DNA from: Roseateles_C aquae
Lineage (GTDB): Bacteria; Pseudomonadota; Gammaproteobacteria; Burkholderiales; Burkholderiaceae_C
Direction: 5' to 3'
Assembly: GCF_032337115.1 (NCBI RefSeq)
Contig: NZ_JAVXZY010000004.1
Coordinates: 395,083 to 459,082, forward strand
DNA: 64,000 nt
Of the stretch, positions 8,912 through 17,400 are shown piece after piece (position 1 is the first letter of the stretch; each line of letters begins with the position of its first letter). Made by a program: the position numbers and the translations under genes. Below the pieces are notes generated by a model. That model ran no database searches and was not told where the DNA came from. It saw only the letters and a program-made list of their open reading frames with translations.

Positions 8912-9700
8912 TCAATCAGGTGCAGGTACGCCATGCCGGCGTGCCAGCGCCGCCACCGTGCCGTCGCGGCGCATGCTGTCCCAGGCCTGCTGCAGCTGCT
9001 GACGCAGCGCCGGCGCGGTGGCCAGGCTCACGGCGATCGAGGGGCGTGCGCTGGCCGGATAAGAGAGCACCGGCTCAATCAGCTCGGCATCCAAGCCGTG
9101 CTGCTGAAACAGCCGCGCGACGAACTGCGGATTGATGGCCACCAAGTCGTCACGACCAGCCAAGAACTTGCGCAGCACCGAGGCCACATCGGCACTGCGG
9201 TCGATCTGCACGCCAAGCTTCAGGCCCAGATCCAGCAACTCCTGTTCTGCGACATCGTCCTTGACGACCGCAATCCGGTAGGCCTTGAGCCCCTCGATAT
9301 CGCGGGGCGCCACCTCCGGTCGTGATTTCAAGCGGTACAGCGTGCCCTGGCGCAGCGTGGTTGTCCCCAACCAGTGGAACTGGTGTTCACGCTGCGGCAG
9401 CCGCACGATGGCCGGCAGCAGCACGTTGGGTCGGCTCTGCCCGGCCCGCATGACCCGCGGCCAGGACTCGAAGGCGTAGTCGCCCTCCAGGCCGGCGCGG
9501 CGCAGCAACTCGCGCGCCAGTTCAACCGCATAGCCCTGCGGCTGACCTTGGGCGTCCGGGCTCGAATAGGGCGGCAGGTCTTCCAGCGGCACGCTGATGC
9601 GCTCGGCCGCCAATGCCGGCAGGCTCGGCCCCAGCCAGGTCGCAAGCAAACAGACCAACGCAAACACAAAACCGAACCGAGATGTGAATCGCTGGGGCAT
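8912..9700 (-). CDS. Periplasmic solute-binding protein, family 3-like
   Basis: A 262-residue exported protein with a Sec signal peptide (hydrophobic stretch ending LPALAAE near residue 31) and a type 2 periplasmic-binding fold: VPLEDLPPYSS near the start, GYAVELARELLRRAGL, and the hinge-region pattern AVVKDDVAEQELLD. Such proteins bind amino acids or other small ligands, but no ABC permease or ATPase is adjacent, so it may be an orphan or a sensor-type binding protein. The ATG at 9700 is chosen because the signal peptide begins there; an upstream start at 9742 adds an unlikely polar extension. Confidence 0.8.
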   Translation of the reverse strand: MPQRFTSRFGFVFALVCLLATWLGPSLPALAAERISVPLEDLPPYSSPDAQGQPQGYAVELARELLRRAGLEGDYAFESWPRVMRAGQSRPNVLLPAIVRLPQREHQFHWLGTTTLRQGTLYRLKSRPEVAPRDIEGLKAYRIAVVKDDVAEQELLDLGLKLGVQIDRSADVASVLRKFLAGRDDLVAINPQFVARLFQQHGLDAELIEPVLSYPASARPSIAVSLATAPALRQQLQQAWDSMRRDGTVAALARRHGVPAPD

Positions 9701-9787
9701 GGAGACGACACCGGGTGACTGCTGCTGACCATTGTGCAGCACGCGCCTCGCGGCGCGCTGACAACGGCCAGGCCTGGAACGCAGTGC

Positions 9788-10603
9788 TCAGTAGCCGTTC
9801 AGCTCACCCGATCCGGTGACGCTCTTGCTGACCTTGGGTCGGCCCGCGTAGCTGAGGTCACCGCTGCCGCTGAGCTTGGCGTCGAGCTGCTCGCTGACGC
9901 CCAAATCCATATCGCCGCTGCCGGACAGATGGGCCTTGACCGTCTTGCCGCTCAGCGCCCGGGCGCTGACATCACCGCTGCCGCTGAGCGACCAGTTCTG
10001 CGCATCGGCCCGGCCCGCCACTTCGAGATCGCCAGAGCCACTGAGGCTGGCATTGAGTTCACGCAGCTCCACCAAACCCATATGCAGATCGCCAGAACCG
10101 GTGATGTTCAGATTGAAGCTGTCCGCCTTCAGGCGGTCCAGACGCACATCGCCGGACCCCTTCATCTGCAGCGACTGCAGCGCCTTGAAGGCAATATTGA
10201 CGCGGGGCTCGTTGCGGCAGTCGAAGCCGGAATGGGGCTTCAGGCCCACCACCAAGGTATCGCCCTCGACCCGCGTTTCGATCAGCGGCTCGATATTGTC
10301 ATCGGCCTGCACCCGCAATTCATCGGCAGCAGCCTGGCTCATGCGCACGTCGATCGGGCCGTCGACCCGCACCCGGCTGAAGACAGCCACGGCGCGCACC
10401 TTGTCGACCAACACACCCGAACCCTTCAGCTTGCTGTTGTGATCACCATAGTGGTGCGTGCCGCCCCAATGGATGGTCAGGCCCTTGCCCTCCTGCTTGA
10501 TGCGCAGATTCCAATCACCGTCGCGGTCGGCGGCGGCGGCGGCGGCGGCGGCGGACAAGGCCAGGCCAGAGAGAAGCAGGGCGGCGATGAAGGTCTTGGT
10601 CAC
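9788..10603 (-). CDS. Exported GIN-domain (DUF2807) protein
   Basis: A 271-residue secreted or periplasmic protein of the head GIN domain family. After a signal peptide ending in an eight- or nine-alanine run, the protein consists of regularly spaced GSGD motifs (at least eight, for example MKGSGDVRL, ITGSGDLHM, LSGSGDLEV, LSGSGDVSA), the hallmark of the right-handed beta-helix of this family. The biochemical role is unknown; binding or adhesion has been suggested for the fold. The Ala run comes from a GCC microsatellite at about 10528-10553. No obvious partner lies nearby. Confidence 0.85.
   Translation of the reverse strand: MTKTFIAALLLSGLALSAAAAAAAADRDGDWNLRIKQEGKGLTIHWGGTHHYGDHNSKLKGSGVLVDKVRAVAVFSRVRVDGPIDVRMSQAAADELRVQADDNIEPLIETRVEGDTLVVGLKPHSGFDCRNEPRVNIAFKALQSLQMKGSGDVRLDRLKADSFNLNITGSGDLHMGLVELRELNASLSGSGDLEVAGRADAQNWSLSGSGDVSARALSGKTVKAHLSGSGDMDLGVSEQLDAKLSGSGDLSYAGRPKVSKSVTGSGELNGY
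10528..10553 (-). repeat. GCC trinucleotide microsatellite in the signal peptide of the GIN-domain gene
   Basis: About eight perfect GCC units on the minus strand encode consecutive alanines at the signal-peptide cleavage region. A change in copy number would lengthen or shorten the signal peptide without a frameshift. Confidence 0.8.
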
Positions 10604-10892
10604 GAGGCACTCCTGAAGCGTTGGGCCGCAGTGTGCCCAGGCCGGGCACCGGCCAGCCAGCTGGCGCCGACAGACTGCCGCCCGGCCGGCACGGAGCGCA
10701 AATCCGGCCGATCAGCGGCGCGCTGGCGCAGACCTTTCCTGACGCCACCCGTTCAGGGGGGGACCAGCGCTTTGCCGCTTGCCCATTGTGTGAAACACTG
10801 CTCAGCAGCCTTGGCAGGCTGCCGCTAGCATTCCCGCATGCTGGCCGCCGCTGGCTCAGCCTGTCCTCGCCCCGCGCAACGAAAGCTTTTCC

Positions 10893-11597
10893 ATGAACGA
10901 TCGCACACAACCTCAAGAGCAGCAGGACGCCGAGCAGGCGTCCGTGCAGGGCGTCGACGCTCAAGCTGTCGCTGTGGCGCGGCGCCGCCGCTTCCTGAAG
11001 ATTGGCGCCTCGACCGTGCCCGCCGGCCTGACCCTGGCCAGCCGCCCGGTCCGCGCCTGGCATTGCAACACCACTTCGGCCTGGGGTTCGGCCCAGATCA
11101 ACCCGGTGGCCAGCACGACCAATCGCAACAAGCTGACCCAGCTGACCGACGAGACCTGGACGATCGCCAACTGGCAAAGCAACACCATCCGTACCGCCGT
11201 ATCCGGCACGCCGCCCTGGGGCGTGTTGTTTTCGACGCGTACCGACTGCAAGAGCGGTGGCGTGGTGCCGGCTTACGTCAAGAGCTACACCATCGGCACG
11301 CTGTTCAGCGGCGCCAGCATCCCCGCCGGCCTGTCGTCAACGAACTACGTCTGGACGGTGCTGAACAACGGCACCCAGTTCCAGAAGTACATCGTCACCG
11401 CCTGGCTGAATGCCAAGCTGATCGCCAACGTCGCCAGCTGCCTGAAGAGCGGTGGCACCGATCAGCTGCGCCTGATGCTGGGTGGCAGCTACTCGCCGCC
11501 GAATCTGAGCGGTACGCCCTGGACGCAGACGGACATCGTCAACTACCTGTTCAACAACTGGATCGTCCGTCCGACCGAAGGCGCTGTCGTTCCCTAA
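10893..11597 (+). CDS. Tat-exported protein of unknown function, first gene of the HprK-related cassette
   Basis: A 234-residue protein I do not recognise by family. Residues 30-56 form a twin-arginine signal: a four-Arg run, then RRFLKIG and a weakly hydrophobic stretch, with likely cleavage near RPVRA|W. The mature part is polar, rich in Thr, Asn, Ser and Gly, with three cysteines (WHCN, TDCKSGG, SCLKSGG) and a twice-used KSGG motif. It lies 3 nt before the PqqD-like gene, so it belongs to the same operon. That position makes it the obvious candidate substrate of the modifying enzymes downstream, which is an inference. Tat export would fit a protein folded or modified in the cytoplasm first. 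Confidence 0.75.
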   Translation: MNDRTQPQEQQDAEQASVQGVDAQAVAVARRRRFLKIGASTVPAGLTLASRPVRAWHCNTTSAWGSAQINPVASTTNRNKLTQLTDETWTIANWQSNTIRTAVSGTPPWGVLFSTRTDCKSGGVVPAYVKSYTIGTLFSGASIPAGLSSTNYVWTVLNNGTQFQKYIVTAWLNAKLIANVASCLKSGGTDQLRLMLGGSYSPPNLSGTPWTQTDIVNYLFNNWIVRPTEGAVVP

Positions 11598-11600
11598 GCC

Positions 11601-11915
11601 GTGACCACGGCCTCGGCAGCCAGCGCGCCGCACTGGCGCTCATGCGCCTCCCCCCGCTTCGCGCTGCGCTACCTGGATGGCGACCATTGCGCACTGGCCT
11701 TTGACAGCGCCAGTGGCGACACCCACCTGCTCAGCCTGCTCGACTACGAGCTGACCCAGCTCTTGCTGGACGGCGCGCGCCCGGAAGCCGATTTGCTGGC
11801 CGAAGTTCGGGCTATGCTCGACGCCCCTGAACAAGAAGCAGACCTGCCCGCCCTGCTGAACGAGAGGCTGCACCATCTGCGGTCGCTGGGCCTGCTGGAC
11901 TGCCATTCACCTTGA
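11601..11915 (+). CDS. PqqD-family (RRE-like) protein of an HprK-related system
   Basis: A 104-residue small protein with the PqqD/RiPP-recognition-element pattern: an N-terminal Trp-containing strand, an ASGDTHLLSLLDYELTQLL segment, and a C-terminal helical LLNERLHHLRSLGLL end. To my knowledge, PqqD relatives of exactly this type, next to HprK-like kinases, have been named the HPr-rel-A system in protein family collections; the function is not established. PqqD-like domains usually bind a leader or substrate peptide and hand it to an enzyme. The GTG start lies 3 nt after the Tat-protein stop, and the TGA overlaps the start of the kinase gene. Confidence 0.82.
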   Translation: MTTASAASAPHWRSCASPRFALRYLDGDHCALAFDSASGDTHLLSLLDYELTQLLLDGARPEADLLAEVRAMLDAPEQEADLPALLNERLHHLRSLGLLDCHSP

Positions 11916-12829
11916 AGGTTTCAGCCCTTTCGCCGCGCGAGTTCGCCCAGCGGCTCGCCGACGGTGAGCTGCTGATCGACATCCATCCCTTCGTCACCCG
12001 CCTGCGCAGCCGGGTGCCGCGGCTGACTCGCGAGCTGGCGCTGATGTACGCGGAATTCCCGCTGCTGCCGCCCGACAGCTTCGCCGACTTTCATATCGAG
12101 ATTCGCCTCGAAGGCCTGCTGCGCCGCTGGCTGCGACCACAGGCCCGCTTCATCTACGACGGCAAGCCGGCCTTTCTGCCGCTGCCGGCCGACCACGCGC
12201 TGACCATGGTCGAGTGGGGCCTGAACTGGTGCGTGGCCTCGCACGCCCATCAATTCCTGGTCATCCATGCCGCCGTGCTGGAGCGCGGCGGCATGGCCAT
12301 CGTGCTGCCGGCGCCGCCGGGCTCGGGCAAGAGCACCTTGTGCGCCGCCCTGATGCTGCGTGGCTGGCGGCTGCTGTCCGACGAGCTGGCGCTGTTTGAT
12401 ATGGCCAGCGGCCTGGTCCATGGCATGGCCCGGCCCGTCAACTTGAAGAACGCCTCGATTGGCGTGATCCGCGCCTTCGAACCCGCCGCCGTGTTCTCCG
12501 AGGAGATTCCCGACACCGCCAAGGGTACGGTGGCCTTGCTGCGCGCGCCGGCCGAAGCCGTGGCCCGCCGCAAGGAGCCGGCCCGCCCGCGCTGGGTGGT
12601 ACTGCCCGCCTACCAGGCTGGCGCGGCAACGGCGCTGCTGCGCATGGACCGCGCCGAATCGATGATGCTGATGGCCGAGCAGTCCTTCAACTACGACATC
12701 CACGGCCGCCGCGGTTTCGATGCGCTGACGGACCTCTGCGCCGGCGCCGACTGCTATCGCTTTGAATACAGCCGGCTCGATGAAGGCATCGCCGCCATCG
12801 ACGCCCTGGCCACGGAGGCCGGCGCATGA
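11912..12829 (+). CDS. HprK-related kinase A
   Basis: A 305-residue protein resembling the C-terminal catalytic domain of HPr kinase/phosphorylase. It has a P-loop, LPAPPGSGKSTLCAAL near residues 131-146, and a downstream LLSDELALFD motif near 152-161, but no HPr or PTS genes nearby. HprK homologues in lasso-peptide clusters phosphorylate a serine of the precursor peptide, so a similar kinase activity on a local protein is reasonable but unproven. The best start is TTG at 11912, overlapping the upstream TGA in a TTGA arrangement; the next gene starts inside ATGA at 12826. Confidence 0.84.
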   Translation: MKVSALSPREFAQRLADGELLIDIHPFVTRLRSRVPRLTRELALMYAEFPLLPPDSFADFHIEIRLEGLLRRWLRPQARFIYDGKPAFLPLPADHALTMVEWGLNWCVASHAHQFLVIHAAVLERGGMAIVLPAPPGSGKSTLCAALMLRGWRLLSDELALFDMASGLVHGMARPVNLKNASIGVIRAFEPAAVFSEEIPDTAKGTVALLRAPAEAVARRKEPARPRWVVLPAYQAGAATALLRMDRAESMMLMAEQSFNYDIHGRRGFDALTDLCAGADCYRFEYSRLDEGIAAIDALATEAGA

Positions 12830-13947
12830 GAGCCACGGACAACCTGCTGCTGCGTTGCCTGCGCGAGCCCTCGCTGTGCGAGCGCCTCAGCGCCGTCGAG
12901 TGGGACTTGCTGATCCGCCAGGCCCGTGCGGCCAATCTGCTGGCCGAGCTGAACCTGCGGCTGCAGCGTGAAGGGCTGATTGATAGCGCACCGCCGCCGG
13001 CACGCCCACACCTTGACGCAGCGTCCAAACTGGTCACACGCCAGCGCATTGCCATCCGCTGGGAAGTCGAGTGCATCCGTCAGGCGCTGCAGGGGCGCAG
13101 CCCGCAGCTGGCCGTGCTCAAGGGCGCCGCCTATCTGCTGCGCGAACTGCCGCATGCGCAGTCGCGCATCTTCACCGATGTCGACATCCTGGTGCCGCGC
13201 GCGTACATCGACGAGGTCGAGAGTGCCCTGTTGATCGCCGGCTGGCAGCCGCAGGAACTGGATGCCTACAACCAGCGCTACTACCGCCGCTGGATGCACG
13301 AGATCCCCCCGCTGACGCACATCCGGCGCGGCACCTCGATCGATGTGCACCACGCCATCCTGCCCGGCACCGCCAGGCTGCGCGTCAACACCGCCGCGCT
13401 GTTCGAGCAGCTTCAGCCGCTGGCAGAGTTCCCCGGCGTCAGCACGCTCGGCGACATCGACATGCTCTTGCACAGCGCCACCCACCTGTTCCATGAGGGC
13501 GAGTTCGACAACGGCCTGCGCGATCTCTTCGACCTTGACGCCATGCTGCAGCTGTTTGGCCAGCGACCGGGCTTCTGGGATGAACTGCTGCCCCGCGCGC
13601 AGCAACTTGGCCTGGTGCTGCCGCTGTTCTATGCGCTGCGCTATACCGAGCGGCTGCTGGGCCGGCATTGGCCGATCACGCTGATGGCCACAATGGCCGC
13701 CCATGGCCCTGGTCGCTTGACGCTGACACTGATGGACGCCTGCTACGAACGCGCGCTGGCGCCGGTGCACAGCAGCTGCAACACCATCGGCGTGCAGGCG
13801 GCCCGGCTGGCCCTCTACCTGCGTTCACACTGGCTGCGCATGCCGCCCACGCTGCTGGCCCTGCACCTGGGCCGCAAGGCCTGGATGCGGCTCTGGGGAC
13901 TGGACCAGCCTGCCGAGGCGACGCCGGATGACGCCAAGCCCCGCTGA
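12826..13947 (+). CDS. Nucleotidyltransferase family protein (NTP_transf_5-like)
   Basis: A 373-residue protein with the minimal nucleotidyltransferase fold of the NTP_transf_5 type: AVLKGAAYLLRELP near residues 96-109, the two-carboxylate motif FTDVDILVPR near 116-125, and a third acidic site in SIDVHHAILPG near 171-181. Proteins of this family accompany HprK-like kinases and PqqD-like proteins in lasso-peptide and related modification clusters. Its substrate is unknown. It overlaps the kinase gene by 4 nt (ATGA), so it is translationally coupled to it. Confidence 0.82.
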   Translation: MRATDNLLLRCLREPSLCERLSAVEWDLLIRQARAANLLAELNLRLQREGLIDSAPPPARPHLDAASKLVTRQRIAIRWEVECIRQALQGRSPQLAVLKGAAYLLRELPHAQSRIFTDVDILVPRAYIDEVESALLIAGWQPQELDAYNQRYYRRWMHEIPPLTHIRRGTSIDVHHAILPGTARLRVNTAALFEQLQPLAEFPGVSTLGDIDMLLHSATHLFHEGEFDNGLRDLFDLDAMLQLFGQRPGFWDELLPRAQQLGLVLPLFYALRYTERLLGRHWPITLMATMAAHGPGRLTLTLMDACYERALAPVHSSCNTIGVQAARLALYLRSHWLRMPPTLLALHLGRKAWMRLWGLDQPAEATPDDAKPR

Positions 13948-13977
13948 GCGTCCCGTCGGCTGCTTTATGCTTGCGCC

Positions 13978-14595
13978 ATGACTCGACCCAAGCCCTTCTC
14001 GATGATCCGCGAGTTCCACCTGGCGGACTGGTTCACGCTGGCCAATGCCTTCTGCGGCATGGGCGCACTGTTTGCGGTGATGACCTATCTGCAGCTGAAG
14101 GATGTGGTGCACCTCTACTACGCCTGCGCGCTGATCCCGGCCGCCCTGGTCTTTGATGTGCTTGACGGCCGCATTGCCCGCTGGCGCCAGCAAAGCTCCA
14201 GCCTCGGCCGCGAGTTGGATTCGCTGGCCGATGTGATCTCCTTCGGCGTGGCGCCGGCGGTGATCGCCTACGGCTGCGGCATGCAGGGTCTATACGACCG
14301 CATCGTGCTGGTCTTCTTCGTCGCCTGCGGCGTCTCGCGGCTGGCCCGCTTCAACATCACCGCCGAGGCACTTTCCGGCGAGGACGGCAAGGTCAAGTAC
14401 TTCGAAGGCACGCCCATCCCGACCTCGCTGGTGCTGGTCGTGATGCTCTGGATCGCCGCCGCACAGGGTGCGATCGGTGAGCAGATGTGGCTGGGCAAGC
14501 TGGAGCTGGGCGGCTTCTTCTTCCATCCGCTGGCGCTGGCCTTTGCCACCTCCGGCTCGCTGATGGTCAGCCGCATCAAGATTCCCAAGCTCTGA
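13978..14595 (+). CDS. pssA: CDP-diacylglycerol-serine O-phosphatidyltransferase
   Basis: A 205-residue integral membrane enzyme that makes phosphatidylserine, the precursor of phosphatidylethanolamine, from CDP-diacylglycerol and serine. The CDP-alcohol phosphotransferase signature D-x2-DG-x2-AR-x8-G-x3-D-x3-D is complete, from DVLDGRIAR to GRELDSLAD at about residues 60-85. The N-terminus lacks the extra helices of some homologues but has the usual FTLANAFCGMGA segment. It starts 30 nt after the nucleotidyltransferase gene on the same strand and may be reached by read-through. Its stop abuts the stop of the convergent S41 peptidase gene. Confidence 0.92.
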   Translation: MTRPKPFSMIREFHLADWFTLANAFCGMGALFAVMTYLQLKDVVHLYYACALIPAALVFDVLDGRIARWRQQSSSLGRELDSLADVISFGVAPAVIAYGCGMQGLYDRIVLVFFVACGVSRLARFNITAEALSGEDGKVKYFEGTPIPTSLVLVVMLWIAAAQGAIGEQMWLGKLELGGFFFHPLALAFATSGSLMVSRIKIPKL

Positions 14596-16215
14596 TCAGC
14601 GCGCCCGGTAGATCCGGTTGCTGCGCTGCGGCGGCCGCTGCAGCAGGCTCAGCAGCGGTCGCGCCGATTGGGGCCGCATCGTCATCACGCTGCCAGCCGG
14701 GCACTGCCCGCTGCTGCGGTAGCTCAGCGCCGCCGCCAGCATGGCCTCCTGCGTATCGCCCAGCGCGTGGTTGAAGTCATCAGCCACCTGGCAGCCCGGC
14801 ACGCCGGCCACGCCGTTGCCGCCGGGCACGAAGCCATCGGCATAGTCGCCAAAGCCCTTGGCATTGGTGCCGACGAATTCAATCGGGAAGTAGGAGATGC
14901 CGCAGTTGTCCTTGGCCGTGAAGCCATAGGGCTTGCCGCAGGTCTGGCCGCCGATCAAGATGACTTGCACACCGACGCCGCGCAGGCCGTTGATGATGGA
15001 CTCGCTGGCCGAGCAGGTGCCCGACTGCGCCAGCACGAAAACGCGCTTCAGGCCCAGTGTCGGCAAGGGTTGCGGAGCGCTGCAGCCGCCGGCGCCGAGC
15101 AGGCAGGATTCGCTGTAAAACGGCGTGCGCGAGGAAGCGCTGCTGTTGTCCGCCGTACGTCGGTCGTTGTAGCGCAACTGCTCGAAGAGCTGGCCATTGG
15201 TCTGAGTCGGCCCGGCCACCATATAGGCCAGCTCACTGGCAATGAAGAGGTAGCCACCACCGTTGTAGCGCAGATCCAGCACCAGGTCAGATACCGCCTG
15301 CTGTTTGAAGCTGTTGATGGCCGCGATCAGCTGCGCCTCGGCTGGCGCGATATGGTCGTTGAAGACGATATGGCCGACACGCTGCCCATCGGCGGTGTTG
15401 ATGACCTGCTGCGACAAGACCGGCTGCTTGCTGAGCTGTGCACTGGACAACTCGACGCTGAATTCGCCCACACCAGGCCGCACAAAGACAAAGCGGTGCC
15501 GTTCCCCGGACGTCGCTGGGAACAGCGCGGCATTGAGCTTGTCGATGCTGCCCTGATCGTTGGCATTGGCGCTGATGCCATCAACACTGCTGAGCTCATC
15601 GCCGCGGCGCAGCCCTGCATCGGCCGCGATGCCGCTGGGTTCGAGATAGGCGATGCGCACGGTGCGCGTGCCATTGCCCGACTGCAGCGACCAATCCAGC
15701 CCATAGCCAAGATCAACGCCTTGTTGCGACAACAGATTCCAGGCCTCAGTCGGATAGATGAAGCTGAACTTGTCGCGGTGAGCGCCGGACTCGGTCAGCT
15801 GAGGCGTCTTCAGCGCGTCGAAGTAGTTTCTCAGCGCCACATAGACATCGCTGCCGTTGAAGTCGCTCGCGTTGGCGTTGACACTGGGCACCTGATCGCG
15901 CCACAGATAGGCCTCGTCGAAATAGGAGCGCAACCACTGTTTCTCAATCGACAGGCTGCCGGTGCGCTGGCTCGCCGCCGCATAGCTGTTGGCAGGCGCG
16001 CACTGCTGGGCCAGCGACGCGCTGCTGGGCAGCGTGCTGGTGCCCGGGTTGTTGTTATTGCTGCTGCCAGTGCCGGTACTGACGCCACCGTCACCAAACA
16101 CCGAGTTACCCGGGCTGCCGCCACCACCGCCGCAAGCGACCAAGGCCAGCAGCAGCGCCGCGCAGCCAAGTCGCCGAGTCTGCTGGCGACCGCTGCTGTT
16201 CTTTGCTTTTCTCAT
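14596..16215 (-). CDS. S41-family (C-terminal processing type) peptidase, lipoprotein
   Basis: A 539-residue exported peptidase. The signal ends in the lipobox LVAC (Cys28), followed by a Gly/Ser/Asn-rich spacer. A PDZ-like region (IAADAGLRRGDELSSVDG) precedes the S41 catalytic domain, which shows LVLDLRYNGGGYLFIASELA, the Ser motif GTCSASESIINGLRG and the Lys motif GGQTCGKPYG. Family members cleave proteins near their C-termini in the periplasm; this larger lipoprotein version has no assigned substrate. The ATG at 16215 is chosen for the signal peptide and a GGAAGGGAG ribosome-binding stretch just upstream. Confidence 0.87.
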   Translation of the reverse strand: MRKAKNSSGRQQTRRLGCAALLLALVACGGGGGSPGNSVFGDGGVSTGTGSSNNNNPGTSTLPSSASLAQQCAPANSYAAASQRTGSLSIEKQWLRSYFDEAYLWRDQVPSVNANASDFNGSDVYVALRNYFDALKTPQLTESGAHRDKFSFIYPTEAWNLLSQQGVDLGYGLDWSLQSGNGTRTVRIAYLEPSGIAADAGLRRGDELSSVDGISANANDQGSIDKLNAALFPATSGERHRFVFVRPGVGEFSVELSSAQLSKQPVLSQQVINTADGQRVGHIVFNDHIAPAEAQLIAAINSFKQQAVSDLVLDLRYNGGGYLFIASELAYMVAGPTQTNGQLFEQLRYNDRRTADNSSASSRTPFYSESCLLGAGGCSAPQPLPTLGLKRVFVLAQSGTCSASESIINGLRGVGVQVILIGGQTCGKPYGFTAKDNCGISYFPIEFVGTNAKGFGDYADGFVPGGNGVAGVPGCQVADDFNHALGDTQEAMLAAALSYRSSGQCPAGSVMTMRPQSARPLLSLLQRPPQRSNRIYRAR

Positions 16216-16296
16216 TCTGTCTCTCCCTTCCAAGCACGCCCGGCAGACCGCAGGCGATCCTGAACTGCCACTGTAGCGTCTAGGCGCCACTGAGAT

Positions 16297-17259
16297 TCAG
16301 TCGGCGTTGCGCTCAGGCCGCACCCGCAGCGCCAGCATCACGCCCAGCACCAGGGCGGCAATGCCGGCCAAGGTCAGCGGCTCGGGCCGCTGGCCGCGCC
16401 AGACAAAGGCATAGGCCAGGGCAGACAGCGTCTCGAACACAATCAGCTGGCCGACCAGGGCCGTGGGCAGACGCTGGCTGGCCTCGTTCCAGCACAAGGT
16501 GCCCAGCCAGGACGCAAACAGGCCGACCGCCAGCATCAATCCGATGAAGGACACCGGCCGCGCACCCAGCGGGAAATCAAAGCCCGTACCCAGCAGCGCG
16601 AGGCCGCTGTGCTGCAGCAGCCACAGCAGCCCCAGCCCGCACAGCGCCGCTGGCAGCGTGACCAGGCCCTGTGCCGTGGCCCAGACGCGGGGTGGCCGAT
16701 CGGCATGGGCGCGCAGCCAGTCGGCATTGCGCAGCGGATACCAGGTCCAGCAGCCCAGCGCCACCAGGGCCAGCGCCGCGCCCTGCAGATAGGCGTCGAG
16801 ACTCGCTGCCGCCTGGCCCAGGGCACGCAGCTCGACATGGTTGACACAGGCGATGCCCAGCGCGATCAGCAGCAAGGGCGGGAGCAGCCGCAGCCAGGGC
16901 AGCCGGCCATCGCGGCGGTGGTCGAGCAGATTGGCGCTGATGGCAATCACCACCGGCAGCGTGCCGATGATGACAGTCGGCAGCGGTCCACCAGCGCGCT
17001 GAATGGCCGCGGCCAGGCAGAGGTAGTAGAGGAAGTTGCCAATGGCTGTCAGCTTCAGCGCCTCCAGCCAATCGCCGGCACGCAGCGCGCGCAGCCCGCT
17101 GCGGTCCATCCAGGCCAGCGGCAGGGCAATCAGGCCAAAGGCGAGATAGCGGCCAACGGCCAACAAGGCAGCCGGATAGTCGGGCAGCATCTGCGGCGCG
17201 ACGAATACCAGGCCCCACATCAGGCCGGCGGCCAGGGCAAAAAAGACACCGCTCAGCAT
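16297..17259 (-). CDS. EamA/DMT-superfamily transporter
   Basis: A 320-residue inner-membrane protein with about ten hydrophobic segments arranged as two EamA repeats. The opening FFALAAGLMWGLVFVAPQM and the later GLMLAVGLFASWLGTLCWNE are typical drug/metabolite transporter sequences. Substrate cannot be predicted. It is transcribed away from the divergent helicase gene, with about 140 nt between the two starts. Confidence 0.87.
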   Translation of the reverse strand: MLSGVFFALAAGLMWGLVFVAPQMLPDYPAALLAVGRYLAFGLIALPLAWMDRSGLRALRAGDWLEALKLTAIGNFLYYLCLAAAIQRAGGPLPTVIIGTLPVVIAISANLLDHRRDGRLPWLRLLPPLLLIALGIACVNHVELRALGQAAASLDAYLQGAALALVALGCWTWYPLRNADWLRAHADRPPRVWATAQGLVTLPAALCGLGLLWLLQHSGLALLGTGFDFPLGARPVSFIGLMLAVGLFASWLGTLCWNEASQRLPTALVGQLIVFETLSALAYAFVWRGQRPEPLTLAGIAALVLGVMLALRVRPERNAD

Positions 17260-17400
17260 TGCGGCAGCAGGGAATCAAGCATGGCGCATCATGGCATGGC
17301 GTTCAGGCCCAGCAGCAGCGGACAGCGCGCTAGGCGAACGCGCGCCGGGCACGTTTGCGACAATCGCGCTTTGCTGCTGCCGCAGCGCGTCTGGATTTCC

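Noticed and set aside
16609..17400. Long N-terminal extension of the DEAD-box helicase
   Set aside because: It overlaps the divergent DMT transporter gene antisense and the helicase family starts at ATG 17401.
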